DNA from: DATFCK01 sp963728975 | GTDB taxonomy: Bacteria > Verrucomicrobiota > Verrucomicrobiia > Chthoniobacterales > UBA10450 | NCBI GenBank assembly: GCA_963728975.1 | Contig: CAVSMF010000002.1 | Coordinates: 248,001 to 312,000 of the forward strand | Length of the DNA: 64,000 nucleotides | Direction: 5' to 3' | Shown: positions 56,339 to 63,941 of the stretch, piece by piece | How the letters are laid out: every line of letters begins with the position of its first letter | Position numbering within the stretch: position 1 is the first letter of the stretch | Translations under genes and position numbers: made by a program | Notes under the pieces: generated by a model | Told to the model about the DNA's origin: nothing | The model's input: the letters and a program-made list of their open reading frames with translations, nothing else | Databases searched by the model: none

Positions 56339-57124
56339 TCAGCCCTGACCGGCAGTGATCAACACGGCCTGTGGTAGCAGCTTCTCGATCGCGCTCTGGA
56401 GCTTCCGCAGGTCGCGCTCGGTGTCGTTAAGTAGCGTCGCTCGATTTTTTGGTAGCTGAACTTCGGTGTTGAGGTCGAGATCGGCTCGAGCTGCGGCCAC
56501 TTTGGCCAAACCCGCTTTCGCTGCTTGGAGCGCCTGTAAAAGGTGAACCTTCACGATCCCGCAAAGCTTTTGCCGTTGAAATGTCGCTTCGTCCGGCGCT
56601 TCACGCCAAAGCTCGAGAGCCGTTTCCCACTCTCCGATCTGCAGACAATGACTTGCCAAAGCGTCGCTCATCGAGGCCCTAGTAAAATCACATTCCGCCT
56701 TAGCCAGTAGCCGGGAACAGAGTCGCGCGATCTTCTTCGCCTCTTCCAAACGATCGAGTTCGAGGCAGACCTGCATCATGACCCAGAGATCGAAAAACCT
56801 CGTCGGTCGCCCAATTGGAAAAAATTGAAATGCCTTCTCCGGCTCGCCGAGGCTGAAGTAAAAGTTCAGCATGTTAGCGCGGACGCTATCATCCACCGGC
56901 TTTGCGAGGCGGGCGTAAGCTGCCTCGACTGGTTTTCGCCGCTGCTCCAGGCCATCCATCTGGAGGAGCGCAAATACGCAGATGTTAAACTCCGCTTCGC
57001 TGGTGTCTTTTTTCTCGAGGGTAGAGCGTATAAGGCCGAGGGCCTCTCCCTGCATCCCTAGCTCGAGGTATCCGTCAATTTCATTGAGCTGCGGCTCATC
57101 GCGAAGGTTGGTCTTGGTTGTCAT
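56339..57124 (-). CDS. TPR-like helical repeat protein
   Basis: About 261 residues from the ATG at 57124; the short extension to 57169 is not needed. Nearly all helix, with repeated Leu/Ala pairs typical of tetratricopeptide or Sel1-like repeats (GYLELGMQGEALGLIRSTL, RLEEAKKIARLCSRLLAKAE, IGEWETALELWREAPDEATF). Probably a scaffold. No other domain. Divergent from the 57441 gene, with 316 bases between. Confidence 0.6.
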   Translation of the reverse strand: MTTKTNLRDEPQLNEIDGYLELGMQGEALGLIRSTLEKKDTSEAEFNICVFALLQMDGLEQRRKPVEAAYARLAKPVDDSVRANMLNFYFSLGEPEKAFQFFPIGRPTRFFDLWVMMQVCLELDRLEEAKKIARLCSRLLAKAECDFTRASMSDALASHCLQIGEWETALELWREAPDEATFQRQKLCGIVKVHLLQALQAAKAGLAKVAAARADLDLNTEVQLPKNRATLLNDTERDLRKLQSAIEKLLPQAVLITAGQG

Positions 57125-57179
57125 GACGACACTGTATGACAATAGGTAGGACATGTGCTGTCCTACCAAAGAAGAATCT

Positions 57180-57403
57180 TGTTTCGATCAACAAAAGCTT
57201 GTCCTTCCCTAGAAATTCGCGAAAGTGTCGCAAGCATTAGGAATGGCTGTCGCGAAAGCGGCGGTCTGCCAACCGGGTAGGAGATGACCACGGTGGCTTG
57301 GCTGGGAACCGGATTCTTAGCCGATGCGCGGGACGCTGAATATGCTTCCGAACAAAATCTCCGGGCGAAGGCCGCTGTTCCTAATGTGAGCAGCGGCCTT
57401 TTT
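57180..57403 (+). promoter_or_regulatory. Structured leader with terminator before the 57441 gene (attenuator or small RNA)
   Basis: The leader ends in a strong terminator (57368-57403) only 37 bases before the start codon. AGCGGC at 57257-57262 can pair with GCCGCT inside the terminator's 5' arm, which would prevent the terminator from forming. This arrangement is expected for a riboswitch or attenuator, or alternatively for an independent small RNA. I recognised no known riboswitch class. Confidence 0.4.
57368..57403 (+). terminator. Intrinsic terminator in the leader
   Basis: A 10-bp stem AAGGCCGCTG / CAGCGGCCTT with a 13-base loop, followed by a run of five T. Confidence 0.85.
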
Positions 57404-57440
57404 CGTTCGTTTCTAGTGCGCCTTAGTCAGGAATCGCACT

Positions 57441-58646
57441 ATGAACAACAACGTTTCGATAATCGAAGAACGGCAGTTCATCACCAGAGAGTTCGCCGCG
57501 GCCATTGCCGGGAAACTTCCGTCACCATATTTGCGGCTCGACGATCACGTTCAGAAAGGTCTCGTCGAATTGGCGGCTACCCGAAAAGGGCAGCCCCTTG
57601 GCCAGACGGCGTATCTCGACCGGATGATCCATTTCTGGCGGGAAGTGTCGCTGGCCGGGTTACCACGCGCCGGCACGGGATTGGATGAATGTTACGCCTT
57701 GCTCTTTGAGTCAACCTTTGACCTTGCCGGGGCCGAACCGGACTGGGCTCTCGAATGCCTGGCCGAGCAATCCAGCTCCGAACGGGCTTCTGTTCCGTTA
57801 GCCGACCTTGCCCGACAAGTCACCCATTACGGCAATGAAATTAGTCATCTCAATCTGGCGACCAGCTTTACCGTTTTATATGCACCGTGGCGCGAACGTC
57901 AGGAGAAATGGGGTAACGAATTAGCTGTGGCATTTCTCGGCGATACCTGGTTCTGGGCGGCGATATTATGCGCAGCCGGGATTAACGAAAACGATTCGCT
58001 CTGGTGTTTTCGATGCGCTCTGTCCGATGCATCGGCCAACGGCTGGCGCGATAACGGCCGGCTGAACCTTCGCTTGATTCGCGAAGCCCCGCTTCGCGCG
58101 CAGATCACGTCCCGCGCGGAGTTGATGGCGCATCCGATCCTGCGCCTGGCCCGGCTTAAATATCCCGACGACAGCATCGAACAAAAGCTCATACTCAGAT
58201 TTCTCAACGCGCGCTGTATCCGTGAGGGATTCGAGAGTGAAGAAGATTACCTCAGCAGCGATCTGACTCTTGGGCAATGGGTCCGCGACGCACGCTCGTG
58301 GGCCGAGGATCTTCTTCTAACCGAGCCGGATGTTTGCGAAGCCATGTTCGAGAGCTGCGGGACGGAGGCGGTCGACAGCGCTCGCGCGTTTTACTGGAAC
58401 GAGGTAAGCGATCACCCCGATCGAATCGACGATCTCGATGCCACCGCGGCCCTGATGCGCTGGGGCAAACGGAAGCGCGGTTACGAATTTTCCCGGTATC
58501 GCGCCGAGCTCTGGGAATTTGTGGTTGAGATGGTCGATGCCGCGTTGTGGCTGGGCTGGTTATTCCCGCGAAGGCGCCAAGAAAATTCCACTCTGTCGGA
58601 CAGCGGATGTCCCATCGGTGGTGCTACTCTGGAGACTGAACAATGA
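57441..58646 (+). CDS. Unrecognised 401-residue protein of the accessory island
   Basis: A soluble, mostly helical protein rich in Trp and Arg with no signal peptide, membrane helix or motif I know. Conserved-looking blocks are YLRLDDHVQKGLVELA, AFLGDTWFWAAILCAAGINENDSLWCFRCAL and SSDLTLGQWVRDARSWAEDLLL. It starts just after the leader terminator. Its stop overlaps (ATGA) a short frame at 58643 that runs into repeat DNA, suggesting a lost partner gene. Real coding sequence is likely because of length and codon pattern. Confidence 0.7.
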   Translation: MNNNVSIIEERQFITREFAAAIAGKLPSPYLRLDDHVQKGLVELAATRKGQPLGQTAYLDRMIHFWREVSLAGLPRAGTGLDECYALLFESTFDLAGAEPDWALECLAEQSSSERASVPLADLARQVTHYGNEISHLNLATSFTVLYAPWRERQEKWGNELAVAFLGDTWFWAAILCAAGINENDSLWCFRCALSDASANGWRDNGRLNLRLIREAPLRAQITSRAELMAHPILRLARLKYPDDSIEQKLILRFLNARCIREGFESEEDYLSSDLTLGQWVRDARSWAEDLLLTEPDVCEAMFESCGTEAVDSARAFYWNEVSDHPDRIDDLDATAALMRWGKRKRGYEFSRYRAELWEFVVEMVDAALWLGWLFPRRRQENSTLSDSGCPIGGATLETEQ

Positions 58647-58810
58647 GAAAGAAAAACGGCAAGATCATCTATTCCCGGCGATCTGACGTCCGGGGAGCGC
58701 ACCCGCCCTCTCTCCGAGCTGTAGGCTCTACAGAGCCGGAAGCGGGTGCCGGTTGCGGCGCCCTCGCCGCAACAGACTTCCATCCGCTATCCGAGCCATT
58801 AGCATGTTAG
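58643..58810 (+). pseudogene. Truncated gene start fused to a family D repeat
   Basis: The ATG overlaps the preceding stop as ATGA, typical of a translated partner. After MRKKNGKIIYSRRSDV (about 16 codons) the frame enters the family D element at 58691 and stays open by chance to the stop at 58808. Best read as a gene cut by the repeat, leaving only its start. Confidence 0.45.
58691..58773. repeat. Family D three-hairpin element, second copy
   Basis: Near-identical to 43421-43505, but the last stem is GGTTGCGGCG-CCCT-CGCCGCAAC instead of GGTTTTGGCG-CCCT-CGCCAAAACC. Changes on one arm are matched on the other. Confidence 0.88.
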
Positions 58811-58829
58811 TCCCTTCATAGATTCCGCC

Positions 58830-60704
58830 GTGAGCAATTACCTTTCCAAATCGGATTTCAAAGTCGCCCGGACCTGCGCGACCAAGCTTTACTACAAGAA
58901 GCTCGGCTATCCGTCGACGCGCGACGACGACCCGTATCTCCAGTTCCTGGCGGACGGCGGTTACATGGTCGAAGCGATTGCCAAACTTTGTTACCCCGAG
59001 GGCATCGAAGTCGGATTTGAGGCGGGGCCAGAGCCATCATTCGAGCAAACCATGGCTCTGCTTCGCGACCACCAATCGATCACGCTTTTTGAAGCAACAC
59101 TGATCTTCGACCGTTGCCTTGCCCGGATCGATATTCTGAAAAAGGAGAAAAACAATTTTGAGTTGATCGAAGTCAAATCGAAATCGGTCGATACCTCGAA
59201 GGGAACAAACCCGTTTCGCGGTGCCAGAGGCGGCATCACTGTCGAATTTCAGGAGTATCTGGAGGATGTGACCTTCCAATATGCGGTTCTTCGCCGGCTG
59301 TTTCCCGCGGCGACGATTGTTCCCTATCTCTGCCTGGTTGATAAATCGAAGAGCACCACCATCGAGTCCATCTTCTCAAAGTTCGAGTTCGACGAATCAG
59401 ACCTGCCAACAGCGAGGGCGACAGCAAAATTCCGGCGTCCCAAAGTTTCGTATAGTGGCGATCCTGAAGAGCTCCGACGCGATAATTTTCTGGCGAAAAT
59501 AGATGTCACGTCAGAGGTGACCGAGCTGTTGAGCGAAGTCGAGGCGAGCAGCACAGCTTTTCTCTCGAGCCTGACCGACCCGATAACCAGGATTCAAGTG
59601 CCGATCAATGTGAATTGCCGAGCCTGTGAGTACCGGCTGGACCCTGGGACGTTTATGGAAGACGGCCTGCCCGCTCGGAACGGCTTTGCCGAATGCTGGG
59701 GCGAGCTCGCAAATGTTAGTCCATCCATTTTGGATTATTACTACGCCAGCACGATCGGCGGTCGGAACAGTCCGACCGTGAATGCTTTGCTTGCTCAAGG
59801 GCATGCCAAACTTTCCGATATCGAAGAGAAAGATCTGGTTCGCGCTGATGGCGAGGCTGGGCCAAGAAACGTGCGTCAGCGGCTCCAACGAAAATATACG
59901 CTGACCAACCAGGAATACATCGACCCTCAATTGCCAGCTATCCTTGCGAAGTGTGCTTACCCGCTTCACTTCATCGATTTCGAGACCTCGCGCGTTGCGG
60001 TGCCGTATCACGCCGGGATGCGACCCTATGAACAGGTGGCATTTCAATGGAGCTGTAACACGATCAGGGAGAAGGGAGCTTCGTTAGGGCACGCGGAGTG
60101 GATCAACGTTGCTGACGCTTACCCGAATTTCGAGTTTGCCCGATCGCTGAGAGGCACGCTCGGCGATAATGGCAGCGTGGTAATCTGGTCCAAGTTCGAG
60201 CGCACGGCTCTGCGGGACATAAGGCGTCAACTCGTCAAATATCATGAACAGGATAGAGGTCTTGCTGGCTGGCTCGACCGGATCGTCGCAGACACGGGCC
60301 CGTTAGTTGACATGCTCGACCTGGCGAAGGAGCACTACTTCCATCCGATGATGAAGGGGCGGCTGTCGCTCAAGTTCGTTCTGCCGGCGGTCTGGCAGAG
60401 CGACGAAGCGCTCCATACCGATCCCGCCTTTGCCAAATACTACCGCCGATCAGGCGAGGGGAGGCTGCTGGACCCGTATGAGACCCTGGAAGCCTTGCCC
60501 TTCGGAAACCTCGATGAAGAGAAAGGGTCCGAGGAGGTTGTGACTGAAGGAGCCGGCGCCATGCGAGCCTACCAGGAAATGCTGTATGGTGTGTCGCGTC
60601 ATAACGAAGCACAGAAAGAACAATGGCGCCGCCTGTTGCTCCAATATTGCGAGCTCGATACTGCCGCGATGGTCATGGTCTGGACCCATTGGATCTCGCG
60701 ATGA
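58830..60704 (+). CDS. DUF2779 protein (RecB-like nuclease plus DnaQ-like fold)
   Basis: A 624-residue protein starting at GTG 58830. The N-terminal 200 residues resemble a RecB/Cas4-type PD-(D/E)xK domain (LSKSDFKVARTCATKLYYKKL, then LIEVKSKS). The middle has a CRACEYR Cys pair typical of iron-sulfur Cas4 relatives. The C-terminal half is the DUF2779 RNase H-like part with HFIDFETSRVAVPYH, QWSCNTI, VIWSKFERTAL and LDTAAMVMVW, matching a DEDD exonuclease pattern. Expected to process nucleic acid ends; role in defence or repair is inference from the island context. Confidence 0.82.
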   Translation: MSNYLSKSDFKVARTCATKLYYKKLGYPSTRDDDPYLQFLADGGYMVEAIAKLCYPEGIEVGFEAGPEPSFEQTMALLRDHQSITLFEATLIFDRCLARIDILKKEKNNFELIEVKSKSVDTSKGTNPFRGARGGITVEFQEYLEDVTFQYAVLRRLFPAATIVPYLCLVDKSKSTTIESIFSKFEFDESDLPTARATAKFRRPKVSYSGDPEELRRDNFLAKIDVTSEVTELLSEVEASSTAFLSSLTDPITRIQVPINVNCRACEYRLDPGTFMEDGLPARNGFAECWGELANVSPSILDYYYASTIGGRNSPTVNALLAQGHAKLSDIEEKDLVRADGEAGPRNVRQRLQRKYTLTNQEYIDPQLPAILAKCAYPLHFIDFETSRVAVPYHAGMRPYEQVAFQWSCNTIREKGASLGHAEWINVADAYPNFEFARSLRGTLGDNGSVVIWSKFERTALRDIRRQLVKYHEQDRGLAGWLDRIVADTGPLVDMLDLAKEHYFHPMMKGRLSLKFVLPAVWQSDEALHTDPAFAKYYRRSGEGRLLDPYETLEALPFGNLDEEKGSEEVVTEGAGAMRAYQEMLYGVSRHNEAQKEQWRRLLLQYCELDTAAMVMVWTHWISR

Positions 60705-60758
60705 GTTGCACGTCAATCGAGCTTTGATCTGGAAGCTCATTTTGAGATAAAAAGCGAA

Positions 60759-61118
60759 ATGGCCGCGACTGAACATGAATGGGAGCGCTGGCTGGAACGC
60801 CTGTATTCCCTCCGACGGGATAAACGCGGCTCGCATGAGCGACCACACAAGCCGGTTCTTCTGCTCAGCATCATTGACCTGCTGGATCGCGGCTTGGTCA
60901 AAACGAATGCCATTCCGCTAACCGACGAACTGGTAACGACGTTCAAGCGGTACTTCGACGTGGTCAAAGGAGCGGATGACAAGCCATCCATTGAAAATCC
61001 GTTCTACTTTCTTTCCGGCGACGGATTTTGGCAGGTTGTTCCACGAACTGGGAAGGTGCCCCTGTATAAGGAGGGTTATGCTTCGGGTGCGCCGAGCGTC
61101 CGACAATTGCACTTATGA
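60759..61118 (+). pseudogene. HNH restriction endonuclease, N-terminal fragment
   Basis: A 119-residue remnant of a protein that is usually about 300 residues. It keeps the conserved start (HKPVLLLSIIDLLDRGLVKTN, then ELVTTFKRYFDVV, then NPFYFLSGDGFWQVVPRTGK) up to GAPSVRQLH and then stops within two codons. The C-terminal HNH nuclease domain is absent. The break lies exactly where the inverted DUF5615 toxin gene ends (61113). Confidence 0.72.
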
Positions 61119-61439
61119 GGTTGGAACGAATGTCACCGTTCCCGCTTTGACCTGCGGCAGCAAAGCGATCAACGCCGGCATCAATGGGCGAGTGTCAGCC
61201 AATCGATTGGACCGCGCCTTAAGCGCGACGACTGCAACCTTGTATTTTCCGATGTTCTGCTGATGCACCATGTTGCTGTCCATGGTCACCAGGACATCGA
61301 ATCCAGCTTCGGCTGCCTTGGCAAGTAGCTCGCCATTCTGAATGCCGGTCCAGCCTAACGAAGAAACTGATTCAGTCTGATGGCCTGGCAAGTCGCGAGT
61401 CAATCGCCAGTCGAGATTCTCATCCAGGAGAAGACGCAT
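61113..61439 (-). CDS. DUF5615 PIN-like toxin
   Basis: A 108-residue toxin candidate. The PIN-like core MRLLLDENLDWRLTRDLPGH and FDVLVTMDSNMVHQQNI carry the acidic residues expected of this RNase fold. Its ATG directly follows the antitoxin stop (TGA then ATG), so they are translated together. A short form, unlike the larger VapC45-like toxin at 46854. Confidence 0.85.
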   Translation of the reverse strand: MRLLLDENLDWRLTRDLPGHQTESVSSLGWTGIQNGELLAKAAEAGFDVLVTMDSNMVHQQNIGKYKVAVVALKARSNRLADTRPLMPALIALLPQVKAGTVTFVPTS

Positions 61440-61646
61440 TCAGGAGACGGCGAGTGCGTGCTCCCGCGCTTCTTCTAGCAGTGTGATGACCTGTTCGCGC
61501 TTAACGCTCGGAAAGCCTTTTAAGAACTCCTCGATCGAATCGCCGGCTTCCAAATGATCGAAAAGGCTTTTCACCGGTACGCGCGTCCCGACGAAAACTG
61601 GCTCGCCGCCGAGAATGTCCGGATTTTGCGAGACGACCTTGCTCAT
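61440..61646 (-). CDS. DUF433 antitoxin
   Basis: About 68 residues from the ATG at 61646 (MSKVVSQNPDILGGEPVFVGTRVPV). DUF433 is a small HTH-like domain (LFDHLEAGDSIEEFLKGFPSVKREQVITLLEEA) that pairs with DUF5615 PIN-like toxins. The longer frame to 61709 overlaps a HIT fragment on the other strand and is not needed. Confidence 0.88.
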   Translation of the reverse strand: MSKVVSQNPDILGGEPVFVGTRVPVKSLFDHLEAGDSIEEFLKGFPSVKREQVITLLEEAREHALAVS

Positions 61647-61707
61647 TAGGGAATTATAACTCCAAACACCTAAATCTTCCAGCGTTAGAAGCTGCCCCGG
61701 ATTACGC

Positions 61708-61809
61708 ATGCAGTTTCACCTCCACGTCATTCCGCGGTGGCGAGGAGACGTCCCGGACGCGCGCGGCGGCATCCGCTGGGTTTTGCCGGAGAAGGCAAAG
61801 TACTGGTGA
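61708..61809 (+). pseudogene. HIT family hydrolase, C-terminal fragment
   Basis: Thirty-three codons reading MQFHLHVIPRWRGDVPDARG and on to IRWVLPEKAKYW, then stop. This is the HxHxH-type active-site loop and tail of a HIT nucleotide hydrolase (family consensus HFHLHVIPRYRGD...GGVRWVIPE). The N-terminal hundred or so residues are missing; upstream is the DUF433/DUF5615 module in opposite orientation. Confidence 0.75.
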
Positions 61810-61889
61810 GCCTTCGCATACATCGTCCGAAAAGTCCTGCCAATATGCGATCCTAAATGCCTGAACCGCAAACCCCTAAACCCTGCTTG

Positions 61890-61975
61890 CCACGCCGTAG
61901 TCCGGCTGCTGCCGGACAAAGATGGAAGCCTCGCGCGAAACCGGGACCTCTGATTTCTGACGTCTGATTCGGCTT
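61890..61975. repeat. GTCCGGC palindromic repeat, copy 1
   Basis: GTAGTCCGGCTGCTGCCGGA followed by CAAAGATGGAAGCC; a closely related copy is at 63158-63198. Lies in the gap before the BrnT gene. Confidence 0.6.
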
Positions 61976-62013
61976 CCGCTAAGTCTAAAGTGTCTGGTAC
62001 AGATTGAATCGTA

Positions 62014-62262
62014 ATGCCACTCACCTTCGAATGGGATCCGCGCAAAGCGCGATCCAACCTCGCGAAACACGGTGTCGCCTTCGAAAGGGCTACTACCATC
62101 TTCGGGGATCTAACCGAACGAAACGCTTCATCACCATGGGCGAGGCCCTCGACAACAAATTGCTCGTTGTCGTCCACAGAACGCAGCGATAATATCCGCA
62201 TCATTAGTGCCCGACGGGCAAACTCGCGGGAACGGAAATTTTATGAAGAAGAAATCTCGTAA
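62014..62262 (+). pseudogene. BrnT-type toxin with two compensating frameshifts
   Basis: The frame starts as a normal BrnT (MPLTFEWDPRKARSNLAKHGVAFERA) and ends normally (SDNIRIISARRANSRERKFYEEE). The middle third (about residues 37-59) is nonsense in this frame. The +2 frame over the same bases reads RFITMGEALDNKLLVVVHRT, the expected BrnT middle. Two indels of opposite effect restored the frame. BrnT is a RelE-like RNase; this copy is probably inactive. It overlaps its antitoxin gene by 20 bp. Confidence 0.72.
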
Positions 62263-62458
62263 ATCCGAAGAACGCTCGATGAAAAGCGATTACGATTTCT
62301 CTCAAGCGGTGCGCGGAAAGTACGCGCGGCGTTATGCGCAAGGGGCGAACGTTGTGATCCTGGAGCCCGATGTCGCCAAAGTGTTTCCCACTTCGAAGGC
62401 AGTGAATTCTTCCCTGCGAAAAATCATTCGGCAGCGAGCATTGGAACCCGCCCGGTAG
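62243..62458 (+). CDS. BrnT-associated antitoxin (CopG-like)
   Basis: About 71 residues from the ATG at 62243. The stretch YDFSQAVRGKYARRYAQGANVVILEPDVAKVFPTSKAVNSSLRKII is typical of antitoxins encoded directly after BrnT. It looks intact although the toxin appears decayed, which is the usual order of loss for a toxin-antitoxin pair. Confidence 0.75.
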   Translation: MKKKSRKSEERSMKSDYDFSQAVRGKYARRYAQGANVVILEPDVAKVFPTSKAVNSSLRKIIRQRALEPAR

Positions 62459-62668
62459 CAGTTTATCAGTGTTTCCGCTTTTTTGGCTTCGCCACAATCC
62501 TTCTTCCGATTACTGCCTTCTCCTTCCCCTAATAATGCAAGAAAAAAGGACCGACCCCTAGATGTCGATCCGGGATGACATTGATTTGATAGCCTTGTGA
62601 GTGGGCCGGCACTTGCTCTTAGTCCGCAAATCCGAATGCAATAGCAAATTCAACCCCGCGCAACGAAT

Positions 62669-63100
62669 ATGATTGGAGCTAAGCAGGGAGACAGTCGAGT
62701 TCAAGCTTTGCTTGACCAGTTGGAATTGAAGTACGACATCGATAGTGACGGCGACTTCAGGGTGGGATTTAATCTCGAGGACGGTCGCACCCAACTTGCC
62801 TTCATCCGATCGGAGACAACTCAGTTCGGGAAATTCGATATTCGCGAAATTTTTTCGGTGGCTCACATCTCGGAAGGTCCGCTTGACGCCGGGCTGGCGA
62901 ACGCGCTGCTGATTTATAATGCGCACGTGAAGCTTGGTTCGTGGAGGGTCGAGCGGCAGGCGGACGACACATGCGTCGTCGCGTTTGCGGTCCAGATCGC
63001 CGCGAACACCGACGCCAAATCACTCTATACGGCTCTGGGTCTGGTCGTTAACACCGCCGACGACATCGAGCGCAAGCTCGACGAAGAAGACAAATTCTAA
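62669..63100 (+). CDS. YbjN-like domain protein
   Basis: A 143-residue alpha/beta protein: VQALLDQLELKYDIDSDGDFRVGF, then LAFIRSE, GLANALLIYNAHVKLGSWRVERQADDTCVVAFAVQIAAN, and an acidic helix at the end. This is the YbjN / type III secretion chaperone-like fold. Function unknown. A single gene between the BrnT locus and the MNT locus. Confidence 0.65.
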   Translation: MIGAKQGDSRVQALLDQLELKYDIDSDGDFRVGFNLEDGRTQLAFIRSETTQFGKFDIREIFSVAHISEGPLDAGLANALLIYNAHVKLGSWRVERQADDTCVVAFAVQIAANTDAKSLYTALGLVVNTADDIERKLDEEDKF

Positions 63101-63157
63101 TTGAGAAGCGCATTTCCTTCCACTGCGTCCATAGCACTCGGCGGCTTAACTTGTCGC

Positions 63158-63205
63158 GCCCGTAGTCCGGCGGCTGCCGGACGAAGGCGGAAGCCATCGA
63201 CACGC
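63158..63205. repeat. GTCCGGC palindromic repeat, copy 2
   Basis: GTAGTCCGGCGGCTGCCGGA with GTCCGGC/GCCGGAC arms, then CGAAGGCGGAAGCC, matching 61895-61930. Confidence 0.6.
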
Positions 63206-63311
63206 GTTTTCTAACCAATCTTTCAACCGTTGGCTCTTGATCGGCCCGGCATCCCAATTTCTGTTGACGGAAGCCCGGGAGCCGCCGCCGCGCCCGCTAA
63301 AAATTGCTTGC

Positions 63312-63941
63312 ATGAGCGGTAAAACCGCACAATTGTATGGTGTTACCGCACAATCAAACTTTCTCGCTCAGATACTGTCATCTACCGTTAAAGCCGAGAT
63401 TTTCCGCCTGCTTTTCGGTTTGAATGGGCAGCCTTTACACGTCCGCGAACTCGAGCGTCGCTCCGGTTTGGCCATTGGCACTGTGCGCCAGGAACTCGCC
63501 CAACTTGCCAAGGCCGGTCTTATCGCATCCCACATGGACGGAAACAGAAAATATTACGCCGCTCGGCAAGATCATCCGTTGTACCCTGAGATTCGTGGCT
63601 TGGTTTTAAAAACAAGCGGCTTGGCCGAAGTGGTGCGCCGTGCCCTCGAAAGAGATAAGCGTATTGAGTTCGCCTTTATTTTCGGCTCGCTCGCGCAAGC
63701 TCGTGAGCAAGCCCACAGCGATGTTGACCTTCTGGTGGTCGGCGACCTCGGATTAAGAGATGTTACCAAACTTCTGAGCGGTGTAGTTGATAAAGTTGGC
63801 CGTGAAATTAATCCGAAGGTGTTTACTTCACATGAATTTAGGCGTCGAAAGAGGACCGGCGACCATTTTTTGAGTCGCGTCCTGGCCGAGCCCCGAATTT
63901 TTGTAATCGGAAGCGAAGATGAGCTTGGAACAATGGGCTAA
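63312..63941 (+). CDS. HTH-nucleotidyltransferase antitoxin (MNT type)
   Basis: About 209 residues from the ATG at 63312; a TTG at 63333 or the longer frame from 63237 are alternatives. An ArsR-like winged HTH (KAEIFRLLFGLNGQPLHVRELERRSGLAIGTVRQELAQLAKAGLI) is fused to a minimal nucleotidyltransferase (FAFIFGSLAQAREQAHSDVDLLVVG, the GSx10DxD pattern). MNT proteins neutralise HEPN toxins, some by adenylylation; the fused HTH suggests autoregulation. It overlaps the next gene by 23 bp. Confidence 0.85.
   Translation: MSGKTAQLYGVTAQSNFLAQILSSTVKAEIFRLLFGLNGQPLHVRELERRSGLAIGTVRQELAQLAKAGLIASHMDGNRKYYAARQDHPLYPEIRGLVLKTSGLAEVVRRALERDKRIEFAFIFGSLAQAREQAHSDVDLLVVGDLGLRDVTKLLSGVVDKVGREINPKVFTSHEFRRRKRTGDHFLSRVLAEPRIFVIGSEDELGTMG
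63318..63354 (+). promoter_or_regulatory. Direct-repeat operator at the MNT gene start
   Basis: GGTAAAACCGCACAAT (63318-63333) and GGTGTTACCGCACAAT (63339-63354) match in 13 of 16 bases and are exactly 21 bp apart, two helical turns. Each half-site contains a small palindrome (GGT-N3-ACC). A candidate site for the fused HTH of the MNT protein. Confidence 0.6.

Noticed and set aside
57240..57370. Known riboswitch or 6S/SRP RNA in the leader
   Set aside because: I compared it from memory with ZTP, fluoride, SAM, cobalamin and SRP core motifs and found no match, so no class is claimed.
61716..62204. 162-codon minus-strand frame
   Set aside because: Covers a HIT fragment, palindromic repeats and the BrnT gene on the plus strand; no protein features of its own.
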